Source: Candidatus Gastranaerophilales bacterium
GTDB taxonomy: Bacteria; Cyanobacteriota; Vampirovibrionia; Gastranaerophilales; Gastranaerophilaceae
Reading direction: 5' to 3'
Assembly: GCA_944322945.1 (NCBI GenBank)
Contig: CALUQN010000012.1
Location: 1-60,292 of the forward strand
Length of the DNA: 60,292 nt
The notes below the pieces were generated by a model, which saw only the letters and a list, made by a program, of their open reading frames with translations, had not been told where the DNA came from and did not search any database. Both the position numbers and the translations under genes were made by a program. Numbering within the stretch: the first letter of the stretch is position 1; each line of letters opens with the position of its first letter. Below, piece after piece: positions 52,911 to 60,292 of the stretch.

Positions 52911-52994
52911 ATAAAAAGGAGAAAAATTATTTTCAGAACACGCGTCTCGCATTCGCTCGCGCTATCGTCCTCAAATAACATTTCTCCTTTTTAT
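52911..52994. terminator. 84-bp imperfect palindrome, bidirectional terminator candidate
   Basis: ATAAAAAGGAGAAA (52911-52924) pairs perfectly with TTTCTCCTTTTTAT (52981-52994); TTATTT and AAATAA extend it inward. The tip is GC-rich (CGCGTCTCGCATTCGCTCGCG) unlike the AT-rich surroundings. It lies between the convergent 52-aa and 76-aa genes. Confidence 0.65.
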
Positions 52995-53017
52995 TAATCA
53001 TTATAATTTAAAATTAT

Positions 53018-53248
53018 TTACCCGAGCAAATCTATGGTGTCATAGTCACGTTTCGGGCAATCTAAGCTGTAGTGTGTAACCGCAAACGGATTACTTGCAT
53101 AAGAAGTTTTTGCAGGTGCAGCTTCCTCTGACGCCTTCTTTGCAGGCGCAAACGCAGGTGTACTTGTGCCGAAAAATGATGGCTGACGCCATTTTATCGG
53201 TGTCGGTGCCACAAATGAACTATTTATTGCTTCAGTTCCGAATGTCAT
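53018..53248 (-). CDS. 76-aa protein, unknown
   Basis: I chose the ATG at 53248 with GGGG 6 bp upstream rather than the TTG at 53260. It begins MTFGTEAINSSFVAPTPIKW and is Pro/Ala/Ser-rich with no hydrophobic segment, so probably disordered. It resembles the neighbour at 53339 only in its short polar N-terminal style (xTEAIN / NTQAID). No function is visible. Confidence 0.5.
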   Translation of the reverse strand: MTFGTEAINSSFVAPTPIKWRQPSFFGTSTPAFAPAKKASEEAAPAKTSYASNPFAVTHYSLDCPKRDYDTIDLLG

Positions 53249-53338
53249 ATTTTTCCCCAATATTAATTAATCCCTATATTATAATAAAGTATAATTACAG
53301 GGGAAAATTGACTGAAATAGTTCAAATATTAAGTTTTG

Positions 53339-53545
53339 TTACGCAAATAAATCCAAACGCTTTGAAACAGCCGTATTTTCATGTGACGGTCTGTTCAGAT
53401 TGTAGCCGGATGCGTTCAGCTGATTAAAAAATCCGCTGTCATCCTGCGCACGTCTTGGATTTTTTGCACCGGACTCGTAAAAATTAACAGGCTGAACCCT
53501 GAAAATATTACGCGCCTGAATGGAATCAATCGCTTGTGTGTTCAT
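53339..53545 (-). CDS. 68-aa protein, unknown
   Basis: I chose the ATG at 53545 (GAGAGAA upstream). It begins MNTQAIDSIQARNIFRVQPV and contains FYESGAKNPRRAQDDSGFFN. It is polar, Asn/Arg-rich, without signal peptide or motif. It is 90 bp upstream of the 76-aa gene on the same strand and may be cotranscribed with it. Confidence 0.5.
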   Translation of the reverse strand: MNTQAIDSIQARNIFRVQPVNFYESGAKNPRRAQDDSGFFNQLNASGYNLNRPSHENTAVSKRLDLFA

Positions 53546-53714
53546 AGTCTTATTCTCTCTCAAATATATAAAACGTTTTTAATATGTCGGAATTTCAGTA
53601 TAAAAAATTATTGTAACATTTGTTACAATTTACAAAAATCATTGAAGAAATTTCCATACACTGCCGATAAAGAAATTATAATAATGTTTTTTAATATTTA
53701 TGAAAGAGGTTAAC

Positions 53715-56189
53715 ATGGCAGATATTGATATCCACCACATTTCAAGTGCAAAAGTTTCAAGAACTGATTTGGAAAAACAATTTGCAGGCGACAAGCGTCT
53801 GGATAAAATTCTTTTGATTTTTGACAAACTAAACGAATTTGACAAAAAAGAAGGCGAAACTTTATCATCTTTAGATATTACTAATATGACGGGTCTTACA
53901 ATTTATCACAACAAAAATAAAGAGGACTATACCCATGCTTCCTTGGATAATAACCATGATGGCAAGATTACCGATTATGAGCTGAATTTGTATTTTTCCC
54001 AGGCTAAAGAATTTTACGGTGATGAGATTGAAATTGAAGATTTTAGAAAATTTTTAGGTTTTGTAGCCTCAAAAGGGGATGCGGCATACTCAAAACGGCT
54101 TGAAGAGGCATCTAATAATTTAGGGATGTCAAAAGAATTGATACAAAGACTCGGCGGCCCATCATTTGCTGAAGAATATAAACAAATTGAAAGAAACGGT
54201 CAAATTTGTTATGAGCGTACAATAGATGGATATACGGAACTGCGTGACCAAAACGGTAAACTTCTTGAACGCAGAGAAACTGCCAGTTCAATCATCGGTT
54301 ACGAAGGCTGCGAAGAAATTAATACCTACAATGAAAAAGGCGAAACCTCTACTACGTACATAAACCACAAAACCGGTGAACAAACAAAATTTCAATATGC
54401 ACAAAATCCTGATGAAAAAAGCTATAAAATGCACATAAAAGACGGGGTTGCTACAAAGCAATCGCTGATAGATGAAAAAAATTCACAGCTTGAAAATATT
54501 GTATTCAATGCAGGCAGCCCTGATTCTACAAGTGTCGCCTTTAAATATGATGAAAATAATCAGTTGACAGGTATAGATATAAAAGATAACGCCCTTGAAG
54601 AAGACAAACCACGCGGTTTTATAACAGACGGCGATATCTATCTGACACATGTTCCAAAGAAAACAACCGTTGACAACGCAACAGTTGAAGCCTTAAAACA
54701 AATGATAGACGGCGGTGCCCGATATGGTGAAGATTTTGACCTGAAAATTGAAGACGGGAAACTTAAAGTCATACCTAAAATAAAAAATGAAACAGGTAAA
54801 GAAACACCAGAACTCAAAGGTGCTGCAATGGAAAAATACAAAGACCTTGTTGGAAAAGGAATCCACGCAACAGAAGACTTTGACGTTGAATATGATAAGG
54901 ACGGAAATTTCCGCTATCAGCTGAAAAATAATCAGGCTAAAGGATATGATGCTGACTACAAAAGTGAGGTTTACGATAAAGACGGGAATTTTGTTTCGTC
55001 TCTCACAGTAAAAGGCGGAGAAGTAATCCGTGAAACAATGGTCAACGGGCAAAAACAAACAACTAAAATGCCGTTTGATGAAGCATTTATGCAGCTTTTA
55101 GCAGAGAAGAATTTTGCCGTAGCCGGAGAAATTCTCGGTAAAGATGATGTGCTTTCTGGCGGCTACAATATTTATCCGGCAGCAGAAAAGTACAAAGAAC
55201 TAACTGGCAGGGAACTTATCGGCGATGTTTACGACGCAATTCATACCGCAGCAGACGATAAGAATATGAATGGAGTCTATAATCTAATGGGCAAATTACA
55301 GCCGCACGGGCCAGGTTTTGGTGATACTAAAGAAGACTTTATCCAAAACTATTATGCCGGCTACAACCAATTTAAAGACGTATTGAATTTTGATCCGAAA
55401 AATTCACCAATTGCAGATATGCTCCCTAAAATTTCAAGGACTCAAACCGGCACAAATTCTTATACAGAAACAGTAAATAATGACTCATTTGCTGTACAAT
55501 TTAACAACGGACAAATAACAGTCAGCAAAAACGGAGCGAAGGCAAAGAGCATTGATATTTCTCACCTGCCTGATAATTATGTCAAAAATGTACTTTCACA
55601 AGTTCCGTCTGTTGTACTATATGATATAGCATCCTGTGGAACAAAGCTCAACTTGAACGATAGCATGAATGATAATTCTATGGGCGGAACAACAAATGGG
55701 TATTACATGCCGGCAGATGGCGGCGGAACCATTGTATTAGACCCTAATGCACTTATCGGCGAGCGAGCAGTCAAGACAATTGTCCACGAAGCAGGACACA
55801 TGTGTGATCATATAGACGATAAAGAGAACGCCATTAAAGCTATTAAAGAACAACTAAAATCGCCAACTGCAGATTTTGGCAGAGATAAACCTTTGACTGT
55901 ACAGGAATTACTTGACAAACAAGGTACATTTCAAGGAGTATCCCCCGCAGACGAAAAGTTACGAGAATTATTTGACAAAGAGTATGCAAATTACAGAAAA
56001 AATCCACCGCAAGTAAATTCTAATGCGAAGTATGCAACAGAAAGTCCGATGGAATTTTTTGCAGAATCCTATGCACTTTTAAATATGGGCACTTGCAAGT
56101 CTGAATATGTAATTGCAAACTATTTTCCGGAAACTTTAGCCCGGGTAAAAGAAATAATGGAAGCAAACAGGGCGCACAGAGAACAGTAA
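53715..56189 (+). CDS. EF-hand and HExxH metallopeptidase-like protein
   Basis: The protein is 824 aa. I chose ATG at 53715 (AGAGG just upstream); 53700 would add five residues. It has no signal peptide. An EF-hand calcium loop DNNHDGKITDYE (about 77-88) has Asp, Asn, Asp and Glu at the ligand positions. Residues about 155-265 are Tyr/Asn/Gly-rich strands (YNEKGETSTTYINHKTGEQ), somewhat YD-repeat-like. HEAGH is at 691-695 and ESPMEFFAESYALL carries possible third ligands Glu780 and Glu784. This HExxH-EFxAE arrangement is that of gluzincins such as the anthrax lethal-factor fold. Substrate unknown. Confidence 0.8.
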   Translation: MADIDIHHISSAKVSRTDLEKQFAGDKRLDKILLIFDKLNEFDKKEGETLSSLDITNMTGLTIYHNKNKEDYTHASLDNNHDGKITDYELNLYFSQAKEFYGDEIEIEDFRKFLGFVASKGDAAYSKRLEEASNNLGMSKELIQRLGGPSFAEEYKQIERNGQICYERTIDGYTELRDQNGKLLERRETASSIIGYEGCEEINTYNEKGETSTTYINHKTGEQTKFQYAQNPDEKSYKMHIKDGVATKQSLIDEKNSQLENIVFNAGSPDSTSVAFKYDENNQLTGIDIKDNALEEDKPRGFITDGDIYLTHVPKKTTVDNATVEALKQMIDGGARYGEDFDLKIEDGKLKVIPKIKNETGKETPELKGAAMEKYKDLVGKGIHATEDFDVEYDKDGNFRYQLKNNQAKGYDADYKSEVYDKDGNFVSSLTVKGGEVIRETMVNGQKQTTKMPFDEAFMQLLAEKNFAVAGEILGKDDVLSGGYNIYPAAEKYKELTGRELIGDVYDAIHTAADDKNMNGVYNLMGKLQPHGPGFGDTKEDFIQNYYAGYNQFKDVLNFDPKNSPIADMLPKISRTQTGTNSYTETVNNDSFAVQFNNGQITVSKNGAKAKSIDISHLPDNYVKNVLSQVPSVVLYDIASCGTKLNLNDSMNDNSMGGTTNGYYMPADGGGTIVLDPNALIGERAVKTIVHEAGHMCDHIDDKENAIKAIKEQLKSPTADFGRDKPLTVQELLDKQGTFQGVSPADEKLRELFDKEYANYRKNPPQVNSNAKYATESPMEFFAESYALLNMGTCKSEYVIANYFPETLARVKEIMEANRAHREQ

Positions 56190-56222
56190 CATCACAAAAA
56201 GCGAGGCATATATAAGCACCCA

Positions 56223-56249
56223 AAAGCCGGCTTGAAGCCGGCTTTTTTG
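56223..56249. terminator. Terminator between the HExxH gene and bfn-like gene
   Basis: AAAAGCCGGCT and AGCCGGCTTTT form a perfect 11-bp stem with a 3-nt loop, T-run after; usable in both directions. Confidence 0.9.
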
Positions 56250-56272
56250 TTTAAATAAAAACATTAAAATCT

Positions 56273-56788
56273 TTACTGATCGCTTTCGTGGTGGTCGTTA
56301 TCTTTTAACAGTTTTTCAAAATCTGACGGTTTGAGGCTCTGTACAAAGTTTTTAAACTCCTGCGCTTCCTCTTCATCTTTTGCGCTGTCAGTTGAGACAG
56401 AACCGCTTGAAATTACGTTAGCAGTCACAAAAATAGGCGCGTCGACACGAATAGCAACCGCAATAGCATCAGAAGGACGGGAATCTATTTCAACAGTTTT
56501 GCCGTTTTCATCCACAAGGTATAAAGTTGCATAATAGGTTTCTTTTTCCACATCATTGATTTCAACTCTGTCAAGTTTATAGCCGGTTTTTTCAATGATA
56601 TTGATAATCAAATCGTGGGTCATAGGTCTTGCGACAGTAAGATTTTCGATTTTTCTGATAATAGCGCTGGCTTCTGCGGAACCAATCCAAATAGGAAGAG
56701 CCTTTCTGTTTGCTTTATCGTGGAGAACAACAATAGGCGAGCCTGTTCTTGTGTCCAGAGCAATACCCATAACTTTCATTTCAATCAT
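56273..56788 (-). CDS. Bifunctional nuclease family protein (DUF151)
   Basis: The protein is 171 aa. The BFN domain is full: VMGIALDTRTGSPIVVLHD, KALPIWIGSAEASAI, ARPMTHDLI and IDSRPSDAIAVAIRVDAPIFV. Characterised plant and bacterial members show nuclease activity; the bacterial role is unclear. The C-terminus is acidic and His-rich (NDHHESDQ). GAGG lies upstream. Confidence 0.92.
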   Translation of the reverse strand: MIEMKVMGIALDTRTGSPIVVLHDKANRKALPIWIGSAEASAIIRKIENLTVARPMTHDLIINIIEKTGYKLDRVEINDVEKETYYATLYLVDENGKTVEIDSRPSDAIAVAIRVDAPIFVTANVISSGSVSTDSAKDEEEAQEFKNFVQSLKPSDFEKLLKDNDHHESDQ

Positions 56789-56829
56789 AACTATATATAC
56801 CTCTTATCTTAAATTCCTTTGATACAAAC

Positions 56830-56857
56830 ATTATAAACTCAAAAAGTTTTTTTTCAA
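56830..56857 (-). promoter_or_regulatory. Promoter TTGAAA-16-TATAAT of bfn-like gene
   Basis: On the minus strand TTGAAA (56852-56857) and TATAAT (56830-56835) are 16 bp apart, 41 bp before the start codon. Confidence 0.55.
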
Positions 56858-56936
56858 AGATTTTCAAAAAAAATTTTTTGTGGTAATATAAGCATATAAG
56901 GCTGAAATAAAAAAGCCATGACAATAAGAGTAAAAA

Positions 56937-57026
56937 GGAGAAGTGGCCGAGTAGGCTGAAGGCGGCACCCTGCTAAGGTGTTATGTGGAGTAATCTGCAT
57001 CATGGGTTCGAATCCCATCTTCTCCG
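56937..57026 (+). tRNA. tRNA-Ser(GCU)
   Basis: This 90-nt class-II tRNA has acceptor GGAGAAG/CTTCTCC with discriminator G, and D-arm TGGCCGAGTAGGCTGAAGGC. The anticodon loop CTGCTAA gives anticodon GCU (56972-56974), for AGU/AGC. A long variable arm and T-arm GGGTTCGAATCCC follow. CCA is not encoded. Confidence 0.95.
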
Positions 57027-57063
57027 TTTTTTAGTAAAGACAGCACATTAAGTGCAAAGTACA

Positions 57064-57106
57064 ATATACAAACAAATGCCCGAGTTACGGGCATTTGTTT
57101 GTATAT
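57064..57106. terminator. 19-bp perfect hairpin after tRNA-Ser
   Basis: ATATACAAACAAATGCCCG (57064-57082) pairs perfectly with 57088-57106 around AGTTA. A probable terminator for the tRNA. The following 184 bp up to ychF hold only a small hairpin, GTCAGCAT/ATGCTGAC at 57149-57168. Confidence 0.75.
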
Positions 57107-57290
57107 AAAACTTATTTTGAGTTCGCCGGTCGGATTTACTAATTATTTGTCAGCATAGTAATGCTGACCTACCCGCTGTTCTTTTACAATAATGAAGAGT
57201 GTATTTTGCGTAGTGCAGATTGTGTAATTATTTCGGGCAATCGGTTTGCGCTGCGGATTTGCTACTCAAATATAGTGTTGGTCGCACAAA

Positions 57291-58388
57291 TTATACAGCA
57301 AATCTAAAATGCACCAGATCTCCGTCTTGAACAACATAATCTTTACCTTCAAGACGCGTAACCCCTTTGTCTTTGCAAGCTGCGTAAGAGCCGCAGGCAA
57401 CAAATTCATCATATGGCGTTATTTCTGCTCTGATAAATCCTTTTTCAAAGTCAGTATGTATAACGCCGGCAGCTTGCGGAGCTTTTGCGCCTGCCGGAAT
57501 AGTCCACGCGTGGACTTCTTTTTCCCCTGCAGTAATAAATGTTCTCAAGTTTAAAAGCCGGTAAACCGATTTAATCATTCTATTGATACCGCTGTCTTCA
57601 ATGCCGAGTTCAGCCAGATACTCTTTAGCCTCATCTTCACCGAGTTCAGCAAGCTCTTCTTCAATTTTAGCCGAAATAAGAACAACTTCGGCATTGTGTT
57701 TTGATGCGTACTCTTTAACCTGCTCTGTATATGCGTTTCCGTTTTTCAAATCAAACTCTGAAACGTTTGCCGCGTAGATTACGGGTTTTGTAGACATAAG
57801 GTTAAGCTGTTTTACAAACGGGATTTCATCTTCATCAAAATGGTCTTTCACGTTGATAAAAGTGCCCTCAGATAATAAATCAGTAAGTTTTGTAAGAACT
57901 TTATCTTCCATAACAGCGTCTTTGTCGCCGCCTTTAGCTTGTTTTGAGATACGAGCCTGCCGCTTTTCTACAGAAGCCAAATCAGCCAGCGCAAGTTCGG
58001 TATTGATGACTTCAATATCATCAAGCGGACTGACTTTGCCTGCAACATGGATAGTGTTCGGGTCGTCAAAGCATCTTACAACCTGAATGATTGCGTCAAC
58101 TTCTCTTATATTGTGCAAGAATTGGTTGCCAAGACCTTCGCCTTTACTTGCACCTTTTACAAGTCCTGCAATATCGACAAATTCAATCGCTGTCGGGATA
58201 ATTTCCTGCGTCTTGCAAAGTTTAGCAAGGACTTCAAGCCGTTCATCAGGGACATTAACAACCCCCACATTAGGTTCAATTGTACAAAACGGATAATTGG
58301 CGCTCTGTGCATTTTTTGCACTTGTCAAAGCGTTGAATAAAGTTGATTTTCCTACATTCGGCAATCCGACTATACCTGTTCTTAGCAT
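57291..58388 (-). CDS. ychF: Redox-regulated ATPase YchF
   Basis: The protein is 365 aa with the start at 58388 (AAGGAATT upstream); 58439 would add 17 residues foreign to the family. The P-loop is [40 protein letters not shown] and the C-terminal TGS domain ([30 protein letters not shown]) are typical. It is an Obg-related protein that prefers ATP and binds ribosomes. Confidence 0.96.
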   Translation of the reverse strand: MLRTGIVGLPNVGKSTLFNALTSAKNAQSANYPFCTIEPNVGVVNVPDERLEVLAKLCKTQEIIPTAIEFVDIAGLVKGASKGEGLGNQFLHNIREVDAIIQVVRCFDDPNTIHVAGKVSPLDDIEVINTELALADLASVEKRQARISKQAKGGDKDAVMEDKVLTKLTDLLSEGTFINVKDHFDEDEIPFVKQLNLMSTKPVIYAANVSEFDLKNGNAYTEQVKEYASKHNAEVVLISAKIEEELAELGEDEAKEYLAELGIEDSGINRMIKSVYRLLNLRTFITAGEKEVHAWTIPAGAKAPQAAGVIHTDFEKGFIRAEITPYDEFVACGSYAACKDKGVTRLEGKDYVVQDGDLVHFRFAV

Positions 58389-58476
58389 TATGATAATTCC
58401 TTTTTTTACTGTTACATAAGCTAATCTTAGCGCAAACACAAGTGAATTTCAAATTTGCGGGACATATAATAATTTT

Positions 58477-59616
58477 CTATTGCAGTTCAAAGATGATACT
58501 CTGCGCGGCAACAAACGCATCAGACCAGCAGTTTTGAAGGTTAAAGCCGCCGCAAAATCCGTCTATATCAAGAACTTCACCTGCAAAATACACACCTTTT
58601 ACAAGTTTTGATTCCATTGTCCTGGAATTAACCTCATCGAGCAACACTCCGCCTGCTGTGACAACTTCCCCGCCGTCTGCAGTGCCGGTTACTGTGACCG
58701 TAAAATTTTGAAGGCGGTTAAGAATTCTGTCGCGGGTCTTACCGTCAATGTGATGACACTTTTCATCCGCCGCCACACCCGTGTCGGATAGTATAAATTC
58801 CGCAAATGAGCGCGGCACAATTTCTGCCAAAAGATTTTTTATTGATTTATGCGGATTTTCGTTTAATAACCGCTGCAAATCTACATCTCCGCAAAAATCA
58901 AAGCTTAATTTGTATGGGAATTCATCTCTGGCTTTGAGTGAAGAGATTTTAAACACATAAGGTCCTGAAATACCTTTGTGCGTAAACAAAACATCTTCCC
59001 CTCGGCATTTCAAAGCAACTCCTGCAAGACTGCTGAAATCCTCGGCAGTTGTCAAGCCCACCAAGGATTTTTTCGGTTCAACAATAGTGTGACCCAAACT
59101 TTTAATAATAGCATAAGAAGCGTGACCGCCGGTTGATATAACAACTTTGTCAAACAAATACTCCGCCCTGTTTGTTTTTACGGCAAAATCACCCGTGGCA
59201 AGCGGATTTATGCACAAAACGCGTTCTTTTACAAGGGCTGCCTGTTTTATTGCACGTAAAATATGCTCACGGACAGATGCTGCGCTATCAGTGACCGGAA
59301 AAATTCTCATATCTTCCTGAATATATGTTTCAACCCCGATTTCCTTGAAAAAATCCAGCGTCTCAGCCGTCCCAAATCTGGAAAAAACAGAATATAAAAA
59401 TTTTTCTCCGCGCGGATAGTTACGGGCAAGTTCTCTGAAATCAAACTCTGCGTGTGCAAGGTTACATCTGCCGCCGCCTGTCGGCAATATTGTTCTCAAA
59501 AATTTGCCGGAATCAAAAACAGTAACATCACAGAGCTTCTGCAAAAAATACGCGCAAACACATCCTGCCGGACCGCCGCCTACAACTGCGACCCTACATC
59601 TCGACCCTTGTACCAT
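58477..59616 (-). CDS. HI0933-family flavoprotein
   Basis: The protein is 379 aa. The FAD-binding start is CRVAVVGGGPAGCVCAYFLQ, followed by LPTGGGRCNLAH, the conserved stretch ISTGGHASY, FTHKGISGPYVFKIS and the C-terminal GVYFAGEVLDIDGFCGGFNLQ. The family has been called aminoacetone oxidase or YhiN; the reaction here is unknown. The start overlaps folK by 23 bp, so the two are cotranscribed. Confidence 0.9.
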   Translation of the reverse strand: MVQGSRCRVAVVGGGPAGCVCAYFLQKLCDVTVFDSGKFLRTILPTGGGRCNLAHAEFDFRELARNYPRGEKFLYSVFSRFGTAETLDFFKEIGVETYIQEDMRIFPVTDSAASVREHILRAIKQAALVKERVLCINPLATGDFAVKTNRAEYLFDKVVISTGGHASYAIIKSLGHTIVEPKKSLVGLTTAEDFSSLAGVALKCRGEDVLFTHKGISGPYVFKISSLKARDEFPYKLSFDFCGDVDLQRLLNENPHKSIKNLLAEIVPRSFAEFILSDTGVAADEKCHHIDGKTRDRILNRLQNFTVTVTGTADGGEVVTAGGVLLDEVNSRTMESKLVKGVYFAGEVLDIDGFCGGFNLQNCWSDAFVAAQSIIFELQ

Positions 59617-60100
59617 ACAAAAATACCATTTCAGGATTTTCTAAATCATTGTGCAGCTCTGTAATTGTCTTATGTAAAACCGGATGCACAAAATCAGGCG
59701 ACAATTCAAGCATAGGCACCAGAGTAAAAGCTCTTAAATGTATAAATTTATGCGGAATAATCAAATCCGGTTCGTTTATAATTTCTTTTCCGAAAAATAA
59801 AATATCTATATCAATTGTCCTGTCACTATATACACCGGGCTCACCGTGCACCCTGCCCAATTGACGTTCAATCCGCCTGCATTCCGTCAAAAGTTCGCGT
59901 GCTGTTAGTTTAGTTTTAACTTCAACAACCGCATTGACAAACCATACTTCAGAATTCATATTCCAAGGTTCAGTCTCGTAAAATGCGGAAGTCCTCACGA
60001 TACTCACGCCGTCAACAGCCGACAACAAACTCGTTGCCTGCTGTATGTAACCTATTCTGTCACCTTTGTTTGACCCTAAACTTAAATACGCTACTGTCAT
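59594..60100 (-). CDS. folK: 2-amino-4-hydroxy-6-hydroxymethyldihydropteridine diphosphokinase
   Basis: The protein is 168 aa. It transfers pyrophosphate from ATP to the pterin in folate synthesis. Motifs: LSLGSNKGDRIGYIQQA, SAFYETEPW, FVNAVVEV, then DRTIDIDILFFG (metal-binding Asp residues) and IPHKFIHLRAFTLVPMLEL. Folate is the acceptor of the glycine cleavage T protein, though the genes are far apart. Confidence 0.96.
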   Translation of the reverse strand: MTVAYLSLGSNKGDRIGYIQQATSLLSAVDGVSIVRTSAFYETEPWNMNSEVWFVNAVVEVKTKLTARELLTECRRIERQLGRVHGEPGVYSDRTIDIDILFFGKEIINEPDLIIPHKFIHLRAFTLVPMLELSPDFVHPVLHKTITELHNDLENPEMVFLYGTRVEM

Positions 60101-60284
60101 AATTTCATTCTATAAATTTTATCCCTGATTGTCAATAAAAAACACGGTTTCAGGGGTAATAAATCTACATCATTCAGACGAAATTGTAACGAAATATTAC
60201 AAATTTAAAGAAAAATATTAAAGTTTTTCATTAAATATGCCGATATAGGTAGTACAAGGGAACGAAATCGAAAGGAAACAAGCT

Positions 60285-60292
60285 ATGGGAAT
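60285..60292 (+). CDS. Possible start of the next gene (cut by window end)
   Basis: ATG at 60285 with GAAAGGAAAC 8 bp upstream. Only the first two codons (Met-Gly) are inside the window, so nothing can be said about the product. 60101-60284 is AT-rich without other signals that I can support. Confidence 0.45.

Overview
The window looks like a chromosomal segment of a Gram-negative, anaerobic, low-GC bacterium. My best guess is a non-photosynthetic cyanobacterial relative of the Gastranaerophilales/Vampirovibrionia (gut 'Melainabacteria') type. This is an inference from three things: an outer-membrane TpsB/FhaC-type protein and a Skp/OmpH chaperone (two membranes); a trimeric [FeFe]-hydrogenase set (fermentation); and several unusual large proteins and very short Asn/Gln/Lys-rich proteins of a style I associate with that group. 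The standard genetic code fits every gene. No phage, integrase, transposase gene or CRISPR array was seen.

Layout. 1-263: a 111-bp-period direct repeat with tRNA-like pieces, then tRNA-Leu(CAA). 421-11107: a secreted protein, a 2749-aa protein with an HExxH metallopeptidase motif and helical repeats, and a 471-aa membrane-associated protein flanked by two copies, in opposite orientation, of one short terminal-inverted-repeat element. 11316-18305: a candidate small RNA, then envelope genes (membrane glycosyltransferase, TonB-C-like protein, 20-residue-repeat protein, two family-2 glycosyltransferases, EamA transporter). 18387-20740: two-component system and a small protein. 20861-28805: Na+/H+-antiporter-like permease, glycine cleavage genes gcvT-gcvH-gcvPA (no gcvPB here), a candidate sRNA, a DUF4186 protein, an alanine/glycine:cation symporter and family-4 uracil-DNA glycosylase. 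28977-35367: information-processing block on the minus strand (DnaJ-like, rplR, an extra gene, rplF, tuf, nusA, an inserted four-helix-bundle gene, rimP). 35513-43408: coiled-coil protein, a structured intergenic region, cobO-type adenosyltransferase, hydrogenase operon hydC-hydB-hydA, OmpH. 43676-50961: TpsB-like transporter, bioD-bioA, second copy of the candidate sRNA, and a glycogen-synthase-like enzyme with a long N-terminal extension. 51056-60292: CNT nucleoside transporter, tiny proteins, an EF-hand/HExxH protein, BFN nuclease-like protein, tRNA-Ser(GCU), ychF, an HI0933-type flavoprotein, folK and the first bases of a possible next gene.

How the genes fit together. Glycine cleavage plus an alanine/glycine symporter suggests glycine or alanine use. 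The HydABC set can reoxidise NADH and ferredoxin with H2 release, fitting a fermenter. bioD-bioA supplies the middle steps of biotin synthesis. The rplF-rplR and rimP-nusA neighbourhoods are cut down compared with the usual operons, and each carries an extra small gene between the two conserved ones.

Most interesting, in my view: (1) two copies, 21.6 kb apart and on opposite strands, of a nearly identical promoter-like block plus a roughly 60-nt RNA ending in an intrinsic terminator whose loop differs; (2) a 463-bp unit between rimP and nusA made of a four-helix-bundle gene exactly bracketed by 33-bp inverted repeats; (3) a short inverted-repeat element family with termini GGACTTATATAGC; (4) a promoter-terminator pair with no gene between at 11316-11490; (5) two large proteins sharing an HExxH...EFxAxxAE-type metallopeptidase pattern. 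All RNA and mobile-element calls are by eye and unverified.
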